A stretch of 64,000 nt of DNA from Gyrodactylus bullatarudis (taxonomy: Eukaryota > Platyhelminthes > Monogenea > Gyrodactylidea > Gyrodactylidae), in NCBI GenBank assembly GCA_012064415.1, contig SSNU01000132.1, positions 62,001 through 126,000 of the forward strand, in the 5' to 3' direction. Position 1 is the stretch's first letter. Every line of letters begins with the position of its first letter. This document shows, piece by piece, positions 48,001-58,845 of this stretch. Made by a program: the position numbers and the translations under genes. The notes under the pieces were generated by a model, which did not search any database, was not told the origin of the DNA, and was given only the letters and a program-made list of their open reading frames with translations.

Positions 48001-48006
48001 AATAAA
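48001..48006 (+). terminator. Poly(A) signal of thymidylate synthase
   Basis: AATAAA 40 bases after the stop codon. Confidence 0.5.
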
Positions 48007-48487
48007 CCATTTCAAATTTCAACTCTTGGTTGTCCTTTATTGAAACTATAATAAAAATTACACAAATCGTATCAAGAAAATTTTAGCAAATAATTCAATA
48101 CACTTTAATTTAATTTTCAGAGAGATTTTCATTAAAAATTTGAGTAAATTATATAAATTTTTACGTTTATTCTGTAGCAAGTAGTCACGTTTTGAGAAAT
48201 TAGGAGAATACAGTTATTATAACTTTTTATCAGTTAGGATATTTTCTACGTATTATAAAAATTATGCATTAGTTTAAAGGTTCAATCTCGTCAAAGAGCA
48301 AGTTTTATCGATTTTTATTGTTTAGCTCTTACAGCTAACTAGCTATTCAAGTCTGACAACTAATTTAAATGGCAAGATTTAATAGTAATAAATCAACATA
48401 AAAATATTTATTAGTTTTGTTAGCAATCTGCAAAGGGCCTTATGACCCGATCGGATGGCCGTCGATTTAGCTGAATTTGAAACAAGG

Positions 48488-48493
48488 TTTATT
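48488..48493 (-). terminator. Poly(A) signal of the snoRNA host
   Basis: AATAAA on the minus strand about 60 bases into the proposed last exon. Confidence 0.45.
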
Positions 48494-48571
48494 TACCCTG
48501 GGATTAACATCAGCGCACCAAGATTGTACCCGTCCGGAATTGCGTATTGAATCTATATGAAAGATGAGTTT

Positions 48572-48633
48572 AAATTCAGGTGGTAACATAAGATCTGTAA
48601 CTCATAAACACGGACCTATTTTCATCATGTATA
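48572..48633 (-). ncRNA. Box C/D snoRNA 4 (28S guide, ACACGGACC site)
   Basis: Box C ATGATGA (48628-48622) and box D CTGA (48579-48576) enclose GGTCCGTGTTT, complementary to AAACACGGACC of the conserved 28S segment CTTGAAACACGGACCAAGG. It is a paralogue of the RNA at 48820-48881: the guide and the following TATGAGTTACAGATC are identical, while the ends differ. In yeast and human this rRNA segment is methylated under snR39/snR60- or U32/U51/U80-type guides. Which residue is hit here was not fixed. Confidence 0.75.
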
Positions 48634-48710
48634 AGCTGATAAGATACTTACTTGGACAGATTTGAAGTCATTGAGCCGACTGAAAGATATATGAAAAATT
48701 TAGTGAAGGG

Positions 48711-48768
48711 AATTCAGTAAGACTAATCACAAATCATAATTCTTATAGGGGCGATGGTCATCACAAAA
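48711..48768 (-). ncRNA. Box C/D snoRNA 3 (28S guide, AAGACTAATC site)
   Basis: Box C TGATGA (48763-48758) and box D CTGA (48717-48714). The guide GATTAGTCTT just before box D is complementary to AAGACTAATC, and TCGCCCC after box C matches the adjacent GGGGCGA of the 28S segment GGGGCGAAAGACTAATCG. It is a paralogue of the RNA at 48968-49028. Confidence 0.78.
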
Positions 48769-48819
48769 AGGGTAACTCACCAAATTATCGCCGTATCTAA
48801 AAAAACAAGAGGGTTAATA

Positions 48820-48881
48820 AAGATCAGATGGTATGGTTAGATCTGTAACTCATAAACACGGACCAGTTATCATCATACAAC
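48820..48881 (-). ncRNA. Box C/D snoRNA 2 (28S guide, ACACGGACC site)
   Basis: Box C ATGATGA (48876-48870), box D CTGA (48827-48824), guide GGTCCGTGTTT. It is a paralogue of RNA 4 with diverged sequence outside the boxes and guide. Confidence 0.78.
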
Positions 48882-48967
48882 GTTTTGTACTCACTCTTAA
48901 GGATTGATACAGTAAGTCTGATAGATTAGAATTCTTGCATATCTAAAGAAGGAAACAGCTATTAATA

Positions 48968-49028
48968 AATGTCAGCAAGACTAATCTGATTCTCATAAAT
49001 CATATAGGGGCGATGGTCATCAATAGAA
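48968..49028 (-). ncRNA. Box C/D snoRNA 1 (28S guide, AAGACTAATC site)
   Basis: Box C TGATGA (49022-49017), box D CTGA (48975-48972), guide GATTAGTCTT next to box D and TCGCCCC after box C. CTATT before box C and AATAG after box D could form the terminal stem. It is a paralogue of RNA 3. Confidence 0.78.
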
Positions 49029-49060
49029 TAGGGGACTCACTTGGACCGATCTGTAACCCT

Positions 49061-49647
49061 GAGAGCATGGTAATGTTGAATAATTCTTCGGACTAAAACA
49101 ATATGAAATTTTCAATGTAAAATTAACTTGTTTACTTCTATATTCTTGAGAAGCTTTTCAAACATGGTACTATTTTAAATATTTGTGTATTTAGACTAAA
49201 AAAATTGTCTAAATAATTTAGTGATCACCTGTTCTATAAATTCAGTTAAATTTTATCAAAATGTATAGCTAATTAGAATTCCGGTATTCTTATGGTTGAT
49301 ATTTCCACTTCTTTGAGCATTGTAAATTTCTTAATTTTCTAAAAACAATTTTACATAAAAATCTATGTATATTGGCATTTTTGTGAAATTAATCTAGCTT
49401 ATAAACCTATCATCAATTAAAAATTTTATAATTCTAATAATCATATTTTGTAATCCAAAAAATTGATTGAAGTTACATATAAATTCAAGATAGACCTAGA
49501 TCAGGGGATCTCACCTCAGTTAGTAAGAAAAATTTTCTTCTATAAAAACGAAAAACCTTGCTATTGAATAAATCATTCATGTATATCATCATGATAATAC
49601 ACCTTCAATTTTTTATTCTTATCATTAAATAATTTTCAACGCTTTAG
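49061..49647. other. Spacer between snoRNA host and RING gene
   Basis: AT-rich divergent spacer presumably holding both promoters. No open frame or repeat recognised. Confidence 0.35.
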
Positions 49648-49870
49648 ATGTTTAACTCAGCTGAGATATGTGATTTTTGTTTCAAATCGTAAGGTATATT
49701 CTGATTCGATCTTAAGTGGACATAATGTTCAAGAGTATACTTGTGGTCATTGTGCTTGCTATTTCTGCTACAAAGCATTCGTAGATAACCGAATTGAAGA
49801 AGAACATTTGTGCCCAAAATGCTCAGGTAGATGGGGAAATATATTCGATTCTTTTTTTAATTATAAATAA
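49648..49870 (+). CDS. Small RING-finger protein with a 28-nt intron
   Basis: Exons 49648-49688 and 49717-49870 give 64 aa. Removing the 28-nt GT-AG intron (49689-49716) joins the CDFC pair of exon 1 to the rest in frame. This creates a complete C3HC4 RING spacing: C-x2-C, ten residues, C-x-H, x2-C-x2-C (CGHCACYFC), 14 residues, then CPKC. Without splicing, the first two cysteines are in another frame. RING domains usually recruit E2 enzymes as ubiquitin ligases. This protein is almost only the RING, so it could be a subunit, the end of a longer gene whose upstream exons I cannot see, or a remnant. An acceptor-like GCTTTAG directly precedes the ATG. Confidence 0.6.
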
Positions 49871-50491
49871 AAATTCTTTTGGTGGAGAAAATTCATCTTT
49901 GAAATATAAATAGAAACATTAAGTTGATCATGACTTATGCTTTGATTAATCACTACAAAAGATGGATATAATCTGGTTATTTATACAAATTTGCATGAAA
50001 TTTTCATGTTTTTAAAATTATAAATACATCAAACTCAATGAAACAAATCCAGCAAGTTACAATATTTTTTATTCTAACTCTTCTTCTATTGGATGAAAGA
50101 GATTTATCCTATAAAGATTGAAATGAATTTCCAAAAACACAGTAAATATAGAAAAGAGTGATCAAAAAAATTCTCTTGCCAAAATTAAATTACTCAGCAG
50201 GTAACTTTTGATGAAATAATAGATCCCTTTAGCTTCATCCACTTAAAGTTATTATTTCACCTCTGATAAAAATGTCCAACAACCAAAGCACGATCCAAAT
50301 TAAACATGTATTAGAAAAGTGAGTCATTTATATAATATAAAACGAATAAATACAATCAGAGGTCTACTCACGAGTAATCATAATTTTAGATAAATTAATT
50401 TTTACAATGTAATATAAACCAATATCTTGTACCAAAATTGTTGAACTGATGACTTTTAGCCTATTAAGGAAAGTAAAAAATGATATAGCTT

Positions 50492-50695
50492 TTAGAAAAT
50501 AATTTGATGCAAAATACTTTCTTTTTGAATTTGGTTTTTAATAAATAACGACTCATTAGGTGTTACACTTTCTTTTATGAGTGGGAAAAGCTGAATATTA
50601 GATATCAATTTTTCTAAAAAATAATTGGCAATCGTTCGTGCGCAAAAAACATCTCTTCTTCTTGTATACCTAGATTTAAATGATAATTTCCACAT
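50492..50695 (-). CDS. Unrecognised 67-codon open frame (doubtful)
   Basis: ATG-initiated frame with a basic start (MWKLSFKSRYTRRRDVFC) and a mixed composition rather than simple repeat. No family recognised and no obvious splice partners. It may be chance in AT-rich DNA; it is listed because composition and start look less random than its neighbours. Confidence 0.15.
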   Translation of the reverse strand: MWKLSFKSRYTRRRDVFCARTIANYFLEKLISNIQLFPLIKESVTPNESLFIKNQIQKESILHQIIF

Positions 50696-51000
50696 TTTTC
50701 GAGTACGAAAATCTAAACTTTTAGAATGGATTTTTTCTGATTATTCAAGGATATTTCCCTAGAGCATTGATTAGCTGTGGCTATTTCTAGTGTTTTTGAG
50801 TGGTTATCATTAAGATCAGCAAAGGAGTTACCGAATATAGGAAAGCTAAAGATTCAACAGATTAGGTGGAGAGAAGTTCAGGTGAGGTATTAGCCGAAAT
50901 TGATCTGATCAGTGATCAATTAATAGAATGCTAGAATTTTTAAATAATTCAAATAGAAAATTTTTGAAGAAAATTAGCAAGCCCTGATCTCTTATAAGTA

Positions 51001-51448
51001 GGGCCTCAAAAAAGTACTATTTGGTCTATTTTTATTCTAGACAAAGGACCGGCTGAGTTGCAATGATCTGACGAGAAAATCTGCCCATCTTATCCCAATT
51101 TAAAGATAGCTGGTACTATTTCTGCACTAAATCAAAATTTTTGATGAATCGGTTACTAGATTGCTGAGTTAGCAGTATTTCATCGTGTAAGCTGATAGCA
51201 CGTCAAAAATAATTACATAGAATTTAAAATTTAAACTAAAAGGATTTATTTTTGTAAGATTTGCGCTATAACAGTTAAATGGTTTGATAAAAAATCTGAA
51301 ATTTTGATGACACAAGATTTAAATACTTGTAAATTTTGCAAGAACTTACTGTGAAGTAATAAAATTTTTTACTCTTAAAATTTTCTTCTTATTTTTCAGT
51401 TTATGAGTTTACAATTTTTTATTTTATTTGGTACTATTTTTGAGGCCC
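51001..51448. repeat. Foldback element with GGGCCTCAAAAA termini, copy 1
   Basis: Left end GGGCCTCAAAAAAGTACTAT and right end (inverted) GGGCCTCAAAAATAGTACC. The palindrome extends outward into CTTATAAGTA and the inverse of CTTATATGTA. Copy 2 is at 63129-63208. It resembles a MITE; no coding capacity. Confidence 0.7.
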
Positions 51449-51962
51449 TACATATAAGTGATCTCTAGTTAGAGATATTCTTCTCATTTCATTTCAATAG
51501 ATTCGGCTTATTAAATGACTAGATTTTTAGCAGTTTCCACTTTGCTCAAAACCACAATACAGACTTTTTGAGTTAGCTGAAATTTAAGATTATTATTTTT
51601 CTTGGTACGTGATATTGAAGAGAACTTTTAATGACCTCAAAATAATTTCCTTATTCTCTGTCTTCAATATCTTTTGGAGATATTTTTCATCAACAGAAAT
51701 TACATATCGTACATTAATAAAGGCAAGATTTGTTGAAGACAGATTTTATTTAAGTAAAATTACTCTTGTTTACTCAGAAAAGTTACAATCTATTTTTTCT
51801 TGTTAAATATCCGAACGTTTTCTTGCAAGAGTAAAGAAGGTTAGAAATATTCTGTATTTTTAAAATTAAATGAATGAAAAACTGTTAAAATTAGACTCAA
51901 AAAAACATAAGAGCACCTTAAATTATTAACCAAGGATGAACGCTTTCATTCAGCTAATTAAT

Positions 51963-52057
51963 AGAACATTTGCCCCTTTTTGTTTTGTAGTAATTTATCT
52001 AAATGACAAAGAGACTAAGGGCTTCTTAACATCAATGACATGAAAACGAATCCCTTG
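51963..52057 (+). repeat. Short dispersed repeat with a flipped segment, copy 2
   Basis: The first 58 bp match 14868-14811 (minus strand). The following TGAAAACGAATCCCTTG is inverted relative to copy 1. Confidence 0.5.
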
Positions 52058-52850
52058 CCAGATAACCATGATCCTTTTATAAATTCATTTCAATAAATCT
52101 CTTGTATATGATACAGATCGATAAAAAAGACTCAGCCACCTAGTTGAGCAAAATATCAAGTTTTTCTCCAATATTCCAATGCTGCAAAATTTCTCATGCT
52201 TCATTTCAATATAATCTCATTGCAGACTTTCTTATCATCAACACAGAAAGTATTTCTGCAACTAAACAACCTTTTTGTCTTTCTTTCGTAAACATGATGG
52301 AAGAAAAAGTTTCTCAAATGAAAGTGATTATCTATTTACTCAAAGAATTGTAATGTACTTTGTTCGCACATTTACTCTCACATAATACATGTTGTATGAT
52401 AATATAGTCTTATTCCCAAATATACCAAGGCAGCTAAGCGGATACGTTGAATATTTTCTGGGACATTATAGAAAACTTTTTTGATTGCTTACAATTAAGA
52501 TCTTCGATTTCAAACTAAACTATAATACAATTTATCAAAACTTGGGTCAACAACTTTAGATGAAACCATGAAAACATATAAATAGTATTCTGTGTTTGAC
52601 GTACGTATTGTATCCTGAAACATTTTCATTTAATAACTAAGGAATTACATCAAAAGAATTCATTAGAATAATCAATTTAGGATTAAACTTTTCTTTCTCA
52701 TTCCTTTTTTCTATTTCTTAACACAGATATACAATTATACTCAGGAACAGTATAGTTATGATTCAATTTTAATTAATAAATCAAAGTCAAAGTGTAAGAC
52801 TGAAAGTATAAGATTTTCATTGCATACTATCCAGACTTCGTAGTAACTTT

Positions 52851-52989
52851 GTTCGTTTGCTATCTGACTATGTTGCTTTCTGGCTTGGTCTATCAGTAGA
52901 AAAATAAAAGGGAAAGAAGGGTGTAGTATTTCTTAAAAGATAGACCAATACAAGCCAGAAGACAACATACAGTCAGGTAGCAAGCGAAC
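52851..52989. repeat. Long imperfect hairpin
   Basis: Arms of about 45-50 nt (from GTTCGTTTGCTATCTGACTA to the inverse of GTTCGCTTGCTACCTGACTG) pair with small bulges and finish at GGTCTATC/GATAGACC around a loop of about 40 nt. It could be a MITE or, if transcribed, a precursor-like hairpin. Confidence 0.65.
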
Positions 52990-55900
52990 AACATTATAGT
53001 CAATCTATGCCGAACAGCTCCCTGAAGAACTACTTGGTTCAAAATTATGATAAAATTTCAAAACTGATTTACCTTTTGTAATCAAGCAATTGATAATAGA
53101 GAGACGGCTTTTTCATGGAAACTATCGTTCAAGGTGGGTAAAGAAGATTCCGAATTTTTTTATTGTTTAACATGTTTCCTATAAACATGTGATGAATCCC
53201 TGTGTATTATGGAAAGAATGTTTTATTACTATTGTAACAAATTTATAGTCGGGAAAGAAGAAAAAAATCACACAAGAATCTTTTGACACCCAACAACGAA
53301 CCCTGATTGTCTTCTTAACTCAATTAAATTAATAGATGATTTTCACTAGAAATACTCTGAGATTTTGAATAATTAAGTCACCTTTGTAAATGCATAGAAG
53401 AAGTATTTTTCCAGTTTCATTAAAAGTGTCCTCTCAAGCAAAAGAGTCTAACTGAAAAGAAAGCCAAGATATAACCGAGAAAAATTTGAATAAATTTAGC
53501 CTTTTTCCTTCTATAGTGTCAAAATCTCATCAAATGTAGAAGAAAAAGAATTTTATTAACATGCCTTGGAGCTAGGTACTACTGCAGAAATTACTGAGCC
53601 TTTTAGAAATCAATAGATAACAGCAAATCATACATATAAAATGACTATAAGAATTGTTGATGACCAGTAAATAGGAAAAGAAGGCATTTAACAATTCGTA
53701 TTCATGAATATTTCAAATACACATCCAGTATGTACTTGGAATTTTACGGTATATAGACGGTTTCGAATCTATCAACGATAAATCCATCAAAGATGAAACA
53801 CGATTAGTTTACTCTAAAAAAATTTCAATCTTTATTGTTAAAAATCTCTAAATTAGTCATATGAATTCAGTAATCTTTGCAAAAATTATCAGATGAAATT
53901 TTAATCTTAATTTTTTTAAATATTTTAATCAATTTATAAATTTATACTCTTGAGTGGAATATTAATTTGATAAAAGTGTTATAGCAATAATCAAATAAAA
54001 ATTATCAGCTGAAAAAAATAATCTCTTCCGTATATCTTACTCATAAATAGTTCAAGTGTAAATTGAATTTTTATCTACTCAAAACTTGAAGCACTGATTA
54101 AATATTATAATTTTGGTTTCTATATTGTCATTGAACAAAATTCATCTTTATGCTAATAGCGTCAAGTGAAACCTTTTCTTAGGGGTGTTTTAAGCTCGAT
54201 AAATTTCATCATATTTTAAAAGGATTTTGAAAATTTTTTTATTTACGACTGACAAACTTCTTGAGTTCTATGAAGTTAGAGGCATATTGAGTTCACTAAT
54301 TTTTGAAAACTATATGGGATAAATTATAGTAGTAAGCTTTATGTTTTCATGATTATGATGTCGAAAGTTTTATACGAATTCAATGCATTTGAGCTTTCCT
54401 TACCCAATATTTAAGTGAGAGAATCAAATTTTTATTTAAATTTGGAATTTTAGTCTTTTGATATCTCAATCGATTTTTAAACTGATTCCATCTCATGATT
54501 AATTGAACCAGAAAACTTATGATAATACCATTCATTTTATAAAGAGAACTACAATATTTCTGATCTAAAGAAATACAAGCGAATAAAGAATCATTATTAA
54601 TAACAATTGAAATGTCTTGTTTATTGCCAATGTTTTATTTGTGTTTATTGCTAGAGGAATAAAACCAATTTTTCTAATGTAATGAAAATAACAAAAGTTA
54701 ACTTTTTATGTATCAACAATTTTCCTAGTTCTTTGATTTACACCTCTTTAAAAATAAATAACTAACCAACTTTACAAGTCAAACTAAAATCGCAAGTTTC
54801 CAGTAACGAAGTCGAGTTTGGAATCCAGAATTTTCTCCTTTATACACCTGAGAAGATATAATACACCGTTGTTATATGCTATGTATGACGTATCCTCAAA
54901 CTGTTTATTAAGTGTAATATAAACTTTGAATGACATTGAATCAAATGTCTGATAAAAAAACTGAGATTGAATTTATAATATAAGCCAATAAATTATTTTG
55001 GGAAATGATCTAGATGGTATTGGGACCAATTAATAGCTCCATTTCTTTATAAAGGTTTTATAGGAGAATTTTTTTCGGAAATTAAATCATAAAAGTGGAG
55101 TAGATAATTTTATGGGATATTGATCAATGATCATTCTATATTTTAATGAAAAATATTTAAGAAGAAGACTTACTAATATATCATCTTCATGCAGTTTCTA
55201 ATATAGATGTGATATTGTTGCTTGAAATTGGAATTGTGTGATAATTAATCACTGATAAACTCTCATTGGCATTTATCTAGTTCTTGTTATAATTATCAGA
55301 TTAGGACACTGTGACTGTACATTCATCACTCTATTATTATTTTCACACTAATCTACAAGACTAATAATAAATCTGAGATTAATTTTTAACTTGTCTATTA
55401 ACTATTTAACTTGTTTAACTGTAGTTTAAAAATATACGATATTAGTAACTTAAGCAGTAAGGAAATTTAAATTTTCATTCAGGATTCTTGAGCGTGAATG
55501 ACGATACCACCCAAATAGAATAGGAAAAAATAATAATTCCAAGATTTCGTTTCTTGTATCAGCTTTAGAATTGTATCACCCTAGGAATTTGTAATCTCTA
55601 AATCTCAGTTAAAGAGACTTTTTACAATTTCTTTTGAAGATGGTAAGAGAAATCTTATTTACACGAAAGCCATTTAGAAACGAAATTACTTTAGAGATTT
55701 TTAAGATCATAATCTGTCAATAAAACCAGCGTCTGTGTTAATTAAAAATTATTTTGAACAGAAAATTGACAGAATTTTCTTATTCACGAAAGAAAAATCA
55801 TAGATTTGAATTATAAAAATTAAAAAACCGATTTCTAAAGGTATTGAAGAAAATCCTACTATGAATGTTGACCAGATAATTTGTAATTTTACGATTTTAA

Positions 55901-56169
55901 AGCTAATCATTTTGAGCATTTAGAGATTGGTATTCGAAATCTTGCACATAGAATTCAAAAATTATAAAATCACATAAAAACTATACGAAAAATGTCCAAA
56001 TTTTGGACCAAAAATTTAATCAATATTTGATTGACGAATCCTGAAGAGAAACCAATTATAGATTCGTAATAATTTTTTCTAAAAAAATTTAATTCTAAAA
56101 GCATGTATCACACTGATGAGTAATACTCATTGACTAAGGCTTTTTTACATACTGTCCTATTTTTCTCAT

Positions 56170-56740
56170 AAAAGTCAGGAAAAAAATTATTTTTCGAATT
56201 CCATTATAAAATGAGCCAATAAGTTGTCGAAACAAAAAAAATTCTGAAAAAATAAAATCTGAACGAAATTAGACCGTTTCCCACTTTTTCAACTTTTGAG
56301 CTGAAAATTTTAATCGATTCCAAAGATTTGAAGCAGTCAAATGCAGATATTCAAAACCAGCATTAGACAAAGAATTCGAATTAGGCCATGGAGTCATAAA
56401 GGAATATACTTTTTTCAAGAAAAAGTTAAACTTTTAAATTTTGGATCATTCCCCTTCGTGATAATCAATAAATTCAAATTTTTCGATTTACCACAATTAT
56501 GACGAATTTCTGTGATTTTCTGCAGCCGAATTCGAACTCTTTGTCTAATGCTGGTTTTGAATATCTGCATTTGACTGCTTCAAATCTTTGAAATCGATAA
56601 AAATTTTGAGCTCAAAAGTTGAAAAAGTGGAAATTCGGAACATTTTCAAAATTCGAAAAACGGTCTAATTTTGGTCAGATTGAAATTATTTCTTTGCACA
56701 ACTTATTGGCTCTAATAGGATTTCAACTTTATTTGTTATC
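56170..56740. repeat. Foldback repeat, arms about 210 bp
   Basis: Inverted arms about 56170-56390 and 56525-56740 share ATTCAAAACCAGCATTAGAC, CAAATGCAGATATTC, TTTGAAGCAGTC and AGCCAATAAGTTGT. The spacer is about 130 bp. A related half-copy is at 10975-11480 and a short one near 1310-1440. Confidence 0.65.
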
Positions 56741-57704
56741 GAAAAACTTTTATTTGTAAAGATATCTTCATAGTTTTGACATGTGATAAAATTAGCCGAA
56801 TTTATAAATGTTTATAAAAAATATAATGGTTACACACTAGACTTCTATAACTACATAAGTCATGGATTAAAAATATTCCATTACCATACAGTATTGAAAA
56901 AGATTAACATCACTTTTTACTAGAATGCATTATTGAAAAAAACTATGATTTTGTTCCATAATGCCAAAGCTTTATTCTCCTTCCGGTATCCTTTATTTTA
57001 CTTGATAGATTTCCCATAAATCTATATGCAAGTACAAGAAGTATTACATGAAGCTAAAAGTATTATTGATACGTAATCTCTAATTGTTACAAGACATGAA
57101 CGTTTTTTCCCAAAGACATTTTGATTCATTCATCAATAATTATGATTTTAATCTATTTATTTTGCTTGATTTTCTGAGTTGATCTAATCTCTAGAATCTA
57201 GAGTCTAGATGAAAATGGAGAGTTTTAATAATTCCGAGCGTAATATCAACTTGGGATTCCCATGAGTTTTTCACATTTAGCAAAAATTGAAAATTTAATA
57301 TAAAATTTAACATGTTTACCTTATCTTTTTATCGATTTCGATCAAAGTTTAAAGTTTGTGATGATTAACTAGGACGAAGATTATATGAAATTTTTTTCTT
57401 GTACATAATTTCATCTGGGTCTGATTTATATTGAAATTCCCGTCTACTGGTGAGTAATTTAAAATGAAACTTCGCCAATGATTTGAAATTAATTGTTACG
57501 AACACTCAGTTAATGTCAAAAGGGATATCTTATAAATTTTATTCGATCTGATTACATAACATCTTAAATATTGAAGATTGAAAGCTAAAATGAGGTTGAA
57601 ATTTATATCATTTTCAAGAGACTCTTTATTGAGCTACAGATTGATTTCATGTATAAAAAATATATATGGTATTTATGGAAATGAATCTTGTCGTTTCTGA
57701 AAAC

Positions 57705-58175
57705 TGATTTACGATTTGAAGAAAAGAATTCTGAGAAAAATTATTTTCATAAAAAATATGGTCATTTTTCAAATTTCGATATAGCGCCAAAAACCCATTT
57801 CTTCGAACTTTGAACAGTCGAATATGCTGAATCTGTTCTGATGCATAACTTGATTACCGTTTGGGAGTCAAATTTGTTGATCATTTTCACTACTGGAAAA
57901 TTAATGAAATTTCGAATAATCCAAACCCCTCGAAAATGGTAATTCTTTCGAAAAATTTTCGGCGATTATTGGCTTTCTTATCTTATTGTTATCCTGAAAA
58001 TTAACTTTTGATCACTCTTTCACTTTGAAATCAATAAAAGTTCGAAGAAATGGGATTTTGGCGCTATATCGAAATTTGAAAAATGACCACATTTTTCATA
58101 AAAATTAGAATTTTTTCTTCAACTCGTAAAAGTGAGCAGCATAAGTAGGATTCTAAAAATTCTTTAACATATTCG
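57705..58175. repeat. Foldback repeat of the TTTGGCGCCA family, copy 2
   Basis: Inverted arms share TATGGTCATTTTTCAAATTT, CGATATAGCGCCAAAA and TTCTTCGAACTTT. Same family as 31255-31835, with the GCGCCA core and a similar loop. Confidence 0.65.
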
Positions 58176-58639
58176 AATTTTTGATGCAAAAATCGAGATT
58201 TTCGTAAAAATCATAGACTCCCAACTTTACTATCAAAAAAATGTTTTGAAATCATATGAAAAAGTTGGTTTGAACAAATAGATCATAAATGACCTCTGTT
58301 ATCGAAACTAAACAATGTTAAGGATACACTGTAAATGTAAACATATCCTGATGTCTAACAATTTTTAAAAAACTTTCTTTGATCCAACTTTCCAGCATCT
58401 GAACAGACATGAACTTAAATCTTGGATAAAGTTTACTTTAAAATACTTGCAATGCACTGAAATTTATTCGTCCTATCTCTCTCTAACGTTAAGCGCACAT
58501 GACAAGGTAGTGAGATAATTTATTTCAAAAAAAGAGAATTCTTCTTAATTTATAAACTGTGAAGGGAATAAATTGAGTTAACCCATTTATTTATACGTTT
58601 TAACCTCTTAAGAATTATTTTTTTAAGTAGATATAATTG

Positions 58640-58845
58640 CAGTAAAAATATTTCTATTGAAACATCTTATTTTTATTGAAACACATTGAATTTTCACATT
58701 TTCACAAAAACTCACTTTTTTCCTATCTAAATGTATAGAAATCACTTGCTGCATTCTGATTGGTCGAGATAAATAATACTTAATTAGGGGGTAAATATTT
58801 GTGTTTCAATAAAAATAAGATGTTTCAATAGAAATATTTTTACTG
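58640..58845. mobile_element. 206-bp MITE with perfect 46-bp inverted termini
   Basis: The first and last 46 bases are exact inverted copies starting CAGTAAAAATATTTCTATTG and ending AACACA. The 114-bp interior has no coding capacity. Flanks (TATAATTG and TAAAATCC) show no clear target duplication. Perfect identity suggests a recent insertion or ongoing arm-to-arm conversion. Confidence 0.8.

Larger units (their letters stand above)
48470..49060 (-). ncRNA. Box C/D snoRNA host gene (UHG/GAS5-like)
   Basis: Five short exons with good splice sites: E1 ending 49041, E2 48942-48895 (48 nt), E3 48796-48781 (16 nt), E4 48679-48652 (28 nt), and E5 from 48552 to a poly(A) site. Donors are GTGAGT, GTGAGT, GTGAGT and GTAAGT; acceptors are CTTTAG, TTTTAG, TTTCAG and CATATAG. 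The four introns are 98, 98, 101 and 99 nt, and each contains one box C/D RNA at a similar distance from its splice sites. An AATAAA (48488-48493) follows in E5. No conserved reading frame spans the exons, so the spliced product is probably just a carrier. The exact 5' end is not known; CTCTC near 49060 could be a TOP-type start. Confidence 0.75.
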
